Source: Flammulina velutipes
Taxonomy: Eukaryota; Basidiomycota; Agaricomycetes; Agaricales; Physalacriaceae
Assembly: GCA_011800155.1 (NCBI GenBank)
Contig: CM022368.1
Span: 3,844,001 to 3,908,000, forward strand
DNA: 64,000 bases
Reading direction: 5' to 3'
Positions within the stretch are counted from its first letter, which is position 1. Each line of letters begins with the position of its first letter. Below are positions 56,656 to 64,000 of this stretch, piece by piece. A model generated the notes under the pieces. That model worked only from the letters and a program-made list of their open reading frames with translations. It ran no database searches and was not told the DNA's origin. Both the position numbers and the translations under genes were made by a program.

Positions 56656-57399
56656 ATGGCTGTCTCTCCGACTCAAAGCCTCATCTCAGCGGCGCAGCTA
56701 GTCTCTCAAGGTGCTGAAGCCAAAGTGTACAAGTCAACTCTTGGATCGACGCCAATATTAATAAAGCATCGATTCAACAAACAATATCGACATCCATCGC
56801 TGGATGCCTCGCTGACTCGCGCTAGAGTAGCAGGAGAAGCTAGGGCTCTATTGAAGTGTCTGCGATCTGGAGTCACCGTTCCCGGGGTTAGGATGGTGGA
56901 CTGGGCAGAGGGCGTACTAGGCATCGAGTGGATTGAAGGCCGTAGCGTCAGGAAATTAATTCCTGGTGCTGAACCCGAGGATGAAGAAGAAGAGGAACTT
57001 GTAGCCGCGGAGGAAACGGTAGCCGACTATGGCATATCCCTCGAGGAGCTCATGGAGCGCATTGGCACAGAAATCGCCAAAATGCACCTCGCTGATGTTA
57101 TCCACGGGGATCTCACCACATCCAACATGATGCTCCGCCATCCAGGGCGGACGTCTCTACCGCTAGCCCTCTATATCATCGACTTTGGACTTGCGTATAC
57201 TTCGAGTCTAGTCGAGGACAAGGCCGTTGATCTCTACGTCCTAGAGCGCGCCTTTTCATCCACCCATCCGGAATCAGAACCACTGTTCGCGTCGGTTCTC
57301 AAGGCATACGAAGTGAAGATGGGGAAGGAATGGTCTTCTGTGAAAAGACGGTTAGACGATGTTCGTCTACGGGGTCGTAAACGGAGTATGGTTGGCTGA
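56656..57399 (+). CDS. BUD32: KEOPS complex kinase Bud32 (PRPK)
   Basis: Small atypical kinase/ATPase of the KEOPS complex, needed for the t6A37 modification of ANN-decoding tRNAs and for telomere maintenance. An intronless frame of 247 codons. Motifs: LVSQGAEAKVYK (glycine loop equivalent), ILIKHRFNKQYRHPSLD (catalytic Lys and the KxYRxPxLD signature), RVAGEARAL (Glu), DVIHGDLTTSNMML (HGDLTTSN catalytic loop), IIDFGLAY (DFG) and DKAVDLYVLERAF. The C-terminal tail ends RLRGRKRSMVG, the conserved Arg-rich end. An acidic insert (PEDEEEEELVAAEET) sits in the middle. Complete and typical in size. Confidence 0.95.
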   Translation: MAVSPTQSLISAAQLVSQGAEAKVYKSTLGSTPILIKHRFNKQYRHPSLDASLTRARVAGEARALLKCLRSGVTVPGVRMVDWAEGVLGIEWIEGRSVRKLIPGAEPEDEEEEELVAAEETVADYGISLEELMERIGTEIAKMHLADVIHGDLTTSNMMLRHPGRTSLPLALYIIDFGLAYTSSLVEDKAVDLYVLERAFSSTHPESEPLFASVLKAYEVKMGKEWSSVKRRLDDVRLRGRKRSMVG

Positions 57400-57565
57400 T
57401 ATGACATCCCTTGTATTGTAGTAAGCTGCCCTTTCGTTCTGAATGTGCTACTCTAATGACTTCTCAGTTCCAATGTCGATAATTAGCATTGTTGTATTGT
57501 GTTACCTGTTAGGCGTATGAACAGCCCACACACTAATCTAACTACACGAAGATGAAGGTTTCAGA

Positions 57566-57648
57566 GACCCCTTAGCTCAGTGGTAGAGTGTGTGATTCCA
57601 GCCTTTGTGGCTTCCACAAGGTCATCCGTTCAAGTCGGGTAGGGGTCA
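57566..57648 (+). tRNA. tRNA-Trp (CCA), with short intron
   Basis: The acceptor stem GACCCCT/AGGGGTC pairs perfectly. A-box TAGCTCAGTGG gives the D arm (GCTC/GAGT), the T arm is ATCCG-TTCAAGT-CGGGT, and the discriminator is A. The anticodon arm is TGTGA/CCACA (one A-C mismatch at the loop end) with loop T-T-CCA-G followed by an intron of about 11 bases after position 37. The intron reading is needed to keep the variable loop at AGGTC. CCA reads Trp; the isotype rests on that alignment. Confidence 0.75.
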
Positions 57649-57653
57649 TTTTT
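57649..57653 (+). terminator. RNA polymerase III terminator
   Basis: A run of five T directly after the tRNA discriminator base. Confidence 0.7.
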
Positions 57654-60600
57654 ATACGAGCTTCTCCCTTCACGGTTAATGCCATCCGATAGGTAAATGC
57701 GGGTCTCGTCCTTGGACGGATGAGCCATTGCATATCGTATTGTACCACTACCGTTTTCCTCACACGGAATCCGGCAGGTTTATAAGTCAAGGTTCTGTGA
57801 ACATAATTTATCACAAATCCTGGGCACAGATTCGTCACCTTCGTAATCTTTGCGCCAGGACAGCCCATTCAATACCGTGCCTTGCAATTGAGATCTGAGA
57901 GGGACCTAATTCGAAAGACTAGAGGCGTAGGTGCCAGTGGCAGAATCAGAACGCGGTAAAACTGATACAGAACTCGAAGGGGTTCGAGCATTCTCACAGT
58001 ATATAACCTGTATGGCAGAAGTTCGGGATTTCTAATCGTCGGACACGTTAACGCACATGCCGGACTGGGAGGCGTATACTTAACGAGATGTCGAGCGGCA
58101 GCTTGACGTGGCCAATACATTAGTGTCGCAATTGATTGATTCCGGGCTGAGGCTTATCAGACCTATTGAGTTTTTCAACAGAATGACGGGATTAGCATCC
58201 TAGCGTGAGAACTTACTAACGAGAGAGCGAGACCAACATTCGATCCACCGCCGAAGTGAAGACGATGGCGCCACCTATGGTGTGGGAAACAAGGTGTAAA
58301 TTTATTGCACGCGAAAGAAGGGACGCACATACACTTGCAGGATTTGAACCCCGCCTCCAATCAAGTTCGCCACCGCGACAAGCAGCCCATTCGCAGCCGA
58401 TGTGATTGAACAGCGAGATAAGACGGAGTATGAACATACCCGAGTTCAACTCTAACTCGACTGAGAAGTCGAAGACCTGCACTTACTGCTGTACTCAGAA
58501 GAGAACACAACGGAGGTTATGCTTAGTATGCCTAGAAGGGGCTTTCGACTCCTCGTTGTTAACATTTCGCGTGCCAACCGCACTCACCAGCACGCCCGTG
58601 CGATTACTATACGCACGTTCGTATAAATATCCCAGGCTCGGGTGTAAATCGCCACACAACACGGGGAGGGCAGTACCGGCATTCGTTAAACTCAATGTCG
58701 GGAGGAATCACGGGCAGCAACGAGCAAGAGGGACCCCGAACCTCAGAACACTGATAGATAAGGTGAGTACGAGAAAGCGCCAGGCGATGAGATTTGGAAC
58801 AGTAGGGCACGACAAGGTGTTCTAGATGATCAATCAGTTTACGAGATGAGAATCTTGGATAGAATCACAGTTTACAGAAAGAAGGAGGCACTGCCGTTTG
58901 AGGGCGACAGTAGCGCTTCAATTTGCCGATCTTTCCAGGATAGTGGGCACGAGGCACAAGAACTGTGCGCCACTCTGGGACCGAGTAAAAGGTTGATGAC
59001 GTTCTAGAGGAATAAATACTTAGATGGAGAGCGAGTGCCACAAGCTGTGGATTAAAAGGTCATTTATGTCGCAATTATAGACTGGAGACAGAAACCAGCA
59101 GAACAAGACCCCAGAATGCTGTATGCCAACTACGAAAAAATGGAACCCTCGGAGATCAAAAGCAGCCTAGAGGAGATCCATATGCGCCGGCCACAAAGTT
59201 CCTACGAATGGGCCAGTACTGTCGCGACTCGCGCACCGTGGAAGATAGTGAAGAACATCATAATATCATAGTAACGGGCTGTAACGGGCGGCATCCAGAG
59301 AGTTGTAAGCTGTTGTAAACTGCTTGACCGACCAGGTCCATGATGGAGCGATAGCGACATTAATATCGCCCGCCAAGAGCCTTGGTATCTCGTTAGCTAT
59401 AGTACGAGGCCTGAGGCCTATCTGAGGCCGTTGAAAGTGAATACGCTCCTTGTATATCAAGGGTACGGAATAGACTCGACTATGCAGCCCGCGATGGAGG
59501 TCCAAATGGGCCTCGAGATATCGGAAACAAATCGGAGGATATTTGGAAATTCAAAGGATGTGTGATCTGCGAAAGAGTAAAGATCGTTGCGAAGAGGACG
59601 TAAATCCAAGTAAATCCCTGCGATTCCCTGGCCAGAACGATGCTATGGGAGTCTCGAGAGACGGACAAGAGCCAGGCTGACGAGCACGTGGAGAAAAAGG
59701 AACGTTGTTATGAAAGGTCGCTTCTTGTCAATGGAAGTCACTGCGATCGACAAATCGTTCAATGGGATGTAAGGAAATGAAAGGAACAAACACTCAGACC
59801 TTTGATAGTCAACACAGAATCGTGGACATGTGGTCTTGAACCGAACACGTCTATTTCAACAGATTCGACCCAAACGCGATCGCTGAAGATATCACGAGCC
59901 CGCGGGGTGAACGAAAGGGAGGGTCATGGTCGCTCGGAACATACACGAACAAAGGAGCTCGAGAGGTTGCTTTGTCCATGCCCTTGACAGGCCAAGTCAT
60001 TCTGCGCCTACGACGTGACATTATTAACACCCGCCCCCATACCGGCAGCGTAGTCGCAACTGTCAGCAGACGGCAGCTGTATCTCATTTCACGTATGTCA
60101 GAGCGGAGTGGAAAGGTAAAGTACACAGTTTCAAGGCGGTGAGTACCGACTGACTCAGCAGATATCACATGCGCGTGCGCCAAGGCGGCTGACGGTTCCG
60201 GGGTCCTCTGCGCGTCGGCATCCTCTTTCAAATAGGCAATCACTAGCCTGACAATAATGAAAGTCACAGCCAGAGGCGCGCACCATTCTTCCCGCTTTCT
60301 GGGACCCGAAATGTGCCTGTCGCCTACACAAGAACATGGTGCAGGTGGCGCAATGGGCACTCCTAAAATAAAGCAAGACAACACTCGGTTACATAGCCGT
60401 GTGAGACTGTCGCAGAAGGGATTCGAGGGTAGTGGCGCACTTCAAAAATAGGGTCCTAATTGGTGCTATGTAGGAGCGCTTCCTCGCAGAAGTATGATGA
60501 GTCGAGAACTTTTTGTTGTTCTAGCAAGTTTCCCACAGCCATGCAATATAAACGCCACACGTAGTATGTACATAGCTAGCAACGTGGCTTTGCGAGCACC

Positions 60601-62246
60601 GAGTAGATAACACCTATTTTAGCAAAGAGTCGGGAGGGAGGGATGACGCATTGATGAGATGTGTCGTGTTTAAACCAGGTTTGCTATGATCCGTGTATAC
60701 TGGCGTCTGTAAATAACTGGAACAGCTTAGTTCTATCGTCTTGAAGAGGTTTCCGGGGAAGATGGACACGGCTAGTAATGTCCCAGAGTAGTGCTTACTT
60801 TATTTAGCAGAATCCACTCACGGCGCGAGTGGGATCTAGATAAACGTTCAAATATTTACCAAGTGGCAGTTTTTCGAGCTGGAAGCTTGTGAAGGTCTGA
60901 AATGTTTTCAAAATCCTAATGACGAGTAAGGGATCCAGTTTTTCTGACCTGTAAGAAGCTGGAATGTGAAAATTAAAAGCACTGAACGTTAGTCACGGCG
61001 CGGTAGTAGAACGATGCCTTATCGATCGTAGAGATCGCATTCGCAGACCAGCAAGCATTGATCGCCTATGTTCATGGCTACCGGGGGCGTCTATGGGCAC
61101 TGAGTGAGGACGGGGTATGAAAATAGATGAATGATGAGTTGACAAATGAATTCATAAAGATTCTACAACACACGGACGGTGGACGAGATTACCACAGGGC
61201 TAATACGCCGCTGAAAACAGTGGCGTGTATAAGGATTCAATACACGAAGACGGAGAGACGGAATCCACTCGGAAGAGTGGTAATTTTGGCCCTTTGCCCT
61301 TGTGCACTGTAGGCAGGCAGCTATAAGTGCTACTCATTCTCGGGATCGTATCAATCCACGGTGAACTGATGGTGATTCACTGTCAGAGTTGGGTTCGAAG
61401 AGCCGCCTCAAATAACTAGATCAGACGCCGTACATGTGGGGATCTATTTAAGATGTGCATATAGTGCTAGGAAGGTTTTCGGGTACGCATCGCACCTGGT
61501 AATGAGAACGTTTTAACGAGAAGGCATAAGCCTATGATGAGAATTCCTTCAATTATGCTACAGGTATATTTTCAGCTGTAACTCGTCCCGATATCGGAAA
61601 CATGGACAGATGAGCTGAAGCATCGCATTCGATGATTGTTATCTCCATCGAACCAGCTGCTCAAAGACATGGTATAATCCAGAGGTCGAAATTAGATGTT
61701 TTAGGCAATCCGCTGCTGTGGCGCGGCGGGGCGGGACGCGTAGGCACGAACGTGTGATGATGGCGGTGATGGCGTTGCACGCAACCCTCCCTTGGCCGAA
61801 TTCATGTAAACCCGCCTTGACAACCAGGCCCTCCGGTACGCCCCGTAGCTCACATCTGGCGACGTATACACGCCGGCAAGGATGGTGAAAATTATTTTCA
61901 TGATGAGTGGTCAGGGTGAGGCTGGTTTCCGTTATGGTGGGCCTGGGCCTAAGAAACCTTTGACAAGGATTGGGATGCTGTAGCCGACCGACAGTAGAGC
62001 GGACGATGCCGTACAGATTTCAAGTACAAAGCAGACGCATTGGGAGACATCCAGAAAGGGAGAGACGACGTATCACCGAATCTAGATTTCTCGGAGGCAG
62101 ATCTCGATGAAGAGGACCCCGGGAACCCCTCGTAACGCCAAGTCCGAGGCTACTAATATACATACATCATCGCCGTTCTCAAACAGTCTACACCTCTTTT
62201 TCCTACCATCACTCGACCATCTCCGTTCTCGCTGCCTACACAACCG
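57654..62246. other. Long gene-poor stretch, about 4.6 kb
   Basis: No reading frame here carries recognisable domains, codon patterns or splice-linked extensions, in contrast to the dense gene order to the left. Frames up to about 175 codons exist (for example minus strand 60384-59851, plus strand 58406-58825) but look like chance. No inverted-repeat ends or transposon protein relics were found by eye. Confidence 0.55.
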
Positions 62247-63260
62247 ATGTCGAGAATACGTTTCGCGCCATTACCAGACCCTCACGTATGCGAAGTTCAC
62301 GACGTTGAGGACAATGAAGCCTACGATGTTCCACTGGATACTGAGTCGGCCAAGAATCCTAAATTGCTCTTCCCATTTCCCATACCAGGAGCTGGCAGGA
62401 AAACTAGTGATGCCTCTTCGAGTGCATCGTCGTCTATGCACAGTCTTACGCCAACCCAGAGCATTGACTCCACCACAGCACCGCCGTCCAAGAAGAACCG
62501 GCTACTGCGCTTCCTCCGTCCCAGACCAGACAAGGTGAGTATTCTGTAATCTAGGCCCAACCTTATTCCAACGTCCTTTGAGCAGGAGAACGCCTTGACG
62601 CGATGGTCATCTACTTCGTCTGCTCTATCCAACGCCACAGCGGACTCTCTGTTCCGCACTCAGAGCAGCAATTCCTTCAGAGGCGGCAACGTTCGCACGC
62701 CCAAGAAACACCCAAGGCGACCATCTACCGCCGAAGGAATGCTCGCTACTCTACATACCTCTCGACCACAGCAACGGATGCTCAATGGTCGTGTCTACGG
62801 CAGTAAAAACCTCTTTGCATCCGCGCCGGACAAGGAACCCGAGTTCGTCGAGTGGGGCTACGGTGGGATGGGCAGCGTACGCAGCCAGCGTGAATTCGGG
62901 GGGAGCGTGTGGGGGAAGGTCCAGAGTGACCTCGGTGCCCCAGAAGAAGATGACGGTGGTGGAATGGCATGGGTGAAGCGTCGGAAAGAAGAGCGCGAGC
63001 GTAAAGCGCGTGAGGAAGAGGAGAAGAAACGGAAAGAGCAAGAAGAGCGGAAAGCACAGGAGGAGCATGATACCCGCGCCGTCACTCTTCCCATGCAGGA
63101 CGCGCCAGAAGAAGAGAACGAGGAGGATGAGGACGCGGATGGCGGCCACCACAACGATAGCCCCGACGATGACGACGACGACGCACTCCTCGCACGCGAA
63201 GCTAGTAGGACTAGTCGGGGTGCAGGAGTCGAGCTCGTTTCACGTCACCATAAATCGTAA
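62247..63260 (+). CDS. Low-complexity protein with charged coiled-coil, unknown function
   Basis: Exon 1 (62247 to about 62535) starts MSRIRFAPLPDPHVCEVHD and is Ser/Pro-rich with a basic patch (PPSKKNRLLRFLRPRPDK). A gtgagt...gagcag intron (about 62536-62585) leads to exon 2, with KKHPRRPSTAEGMLATLH, RVYGSKNLFASAPDKEPEFV, EWGYGGMGSVRSQREFGGSV and WGKVQSDLG. A highly charged helix follows (WVKRRKEERERKAREEEEKK, predicted coiled coil, about residues 215-250), then an acidic run of Asp/Glu. About 315 residues. The WGYGGMGSV segment and the flanking pattern occur in other mushroom genomes as far as I recall, but no function is known. Confidence 0.7.
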
Positions 63261-64000
63261 CATTACCTTTTTTTTGCATTGGGTTTTTGGCTATCTACTT
63301 ACATTAGGCTCCTTTTAGTTCGGTCACTGCGCTTGTACATCATTATCGATTATCTCGCATTGCAATACGCATCTCATTCACATTCTTCGACACGTTGACT
63401 CTGACTGACTCACTTTATCTGGGCGAAGTTTTCCGCATCCATGTGATAGCAAGCACTGCCCATGACTGCGTCCGAAGACGTGTACAATCGGCTGACCATT
63501 GCGGTCGCAGTCATCCGTCTTCGTGATCTCGAAGGCAAACACCACGATACGATGATGTGATACACGCGGCTCCGACATACGTGGCGTCACTAAACTGCCA
63601 GTGTGCAACGGGGAAGACCCGAGATTTATGCAAGTGAGCCAAGGCAGATTCGTTTACCTCCGTTTCCCACCCCCGCAGGTTCCCCGCACCCCGCATTCGT
63701 GTGACAGTAGTCATAAGATCATCAGATTCGACCGTCTACGAGAGCTGAGACCTGTGCCAGATACTGCCCAGGACGCGTATTTAATTCCCTCGTTCCGCCG
63801 ATTTTGAGGGATTTGTCAGTCACTAAGCGCATTCAGATCCTTGGCGTTGATGTTATCCAGCTGATATCTATCTAATTGAACGATTCGTGTGGGAATCGTA
63901 ACCTGCTTGACTCCGTCTACCTCCTTTTCCCAACCTTGCAGAAGAATCGGGTCAACTGACCGCGATTCAGGAATAACCCCATTGAACTATTTTTGAACGC
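63261..64000. other. Right end, no gene supported
   Basis: About 740 bases with short frames on both strands; none has a convincing motif. It may be promoter or leader of a gene beyond the window. Confidence 0.4.

Noticed and set aside
58325..58400. Possible tRNA on the minus strand (B-box-like GGTTCAAATCC)
   Set aside because: No acceptor stem, A-box or anticodon arm can be formed around it; only the B-box matches.
58406..58825. Plus-strand frame of 139 codons in the gene-poor region
   Set aside because: No recognisable domain, no splice-linked extension and unremarkable composition; not supported as a gene.
59851..60384. Minus-strand frame of 177 codons in the gene-poor region
   Set aside because: Composition is Arg/Ser-rich in a way typical of chance frames; no motif or start context.
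2800..62246. A single biosynthetic or defence gene cluster spanning the window
   Set aside because: Neighbouring genes belong to unrelated housekeeping pathways on mixed strands, with no tailoring enzymes beside the terpene-synthase-like gene; no CRISPR-like array was seen.

Overview
The window is nuclear DNA of a filamentous basidiomycete, most likely an agaricomycete mushroom. Genes are densely packed, sit on both strands and are cut by many 45-65 nt GT-AG introns with CTAAC/CTGAC-type branch points. Family content also points this way: FunK1 kinases, a terpene-synthase-like protein with agaricomycete-type motifs, a DUF6699-like protein, short secreted proteins with the LSNADRLTRGLP motif, F-box proteins and an OTT_1508-like deaminase relic.

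Layout. 1-5018: 3' part missing (off the left edge) of a minus-strand membrane-anchored TolB/WD40-like propeller protein (copy A), then a terpene-synthase-like gene lacking its metal-binding motifs and a small gene with two DUF3820-like repeats. 5190-19208: proline-rich DUF6699-like protein, dynamin GTPase Vps1, vacuolar alpha-mannosidase Ams1 (GH38) and, convergent with it, a Dicer. 19724-33000: small secreted protein, then two near-identical GH3 beta-glucosidase genes about 7.5 kb apart with a phosducin-like gene, a DHHC palmitoyltransferase and a 5'-truncated LINE relic between them. 33277-37890: copy B of the propeller/amidohydrolase gene, broken in an exon by a 371-bp inverted-repeat element with a TAT target duplication. 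38008-41800: a FunK1 kinase and a tandem, internally deleted copy.

42526-57400 is mostly housekeeping: small acidic-tailed nuclear-like protein, protoporphyrinogen oxidase (HEM14) divergent from signal peptidase subunit SPC2, an F-box/LRR protein, a membrane-anchored aldo-keto reductase, pyruvate dehydrogenase protein X (PDX1), a second F-box-like gene, a decayed deaminase-like gene and the KEOPS kinase BUD32. A tRNA, probably tRNA-Trp(CCA) with an intron, follows at 57566. After it come about 4.6 kb with no supportable gene, then a charged coiled-coil protein at 62247-63260 and a silent right end.

There is no single gene cluster. The most striking features are genome-dynamic: two duplicated gene families, a duplication edge that coincides with a LINE edge, a precise transposon insertion whose removal restores the reading frame, a tandem kinase copy with an internal deletion, and a terpene synthase fold that has lost all three active-site signatures while its reading frame remains open. 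All gene models are inferred by eye from reading frames, splice signals and remembered family motifs; no database search was possible.
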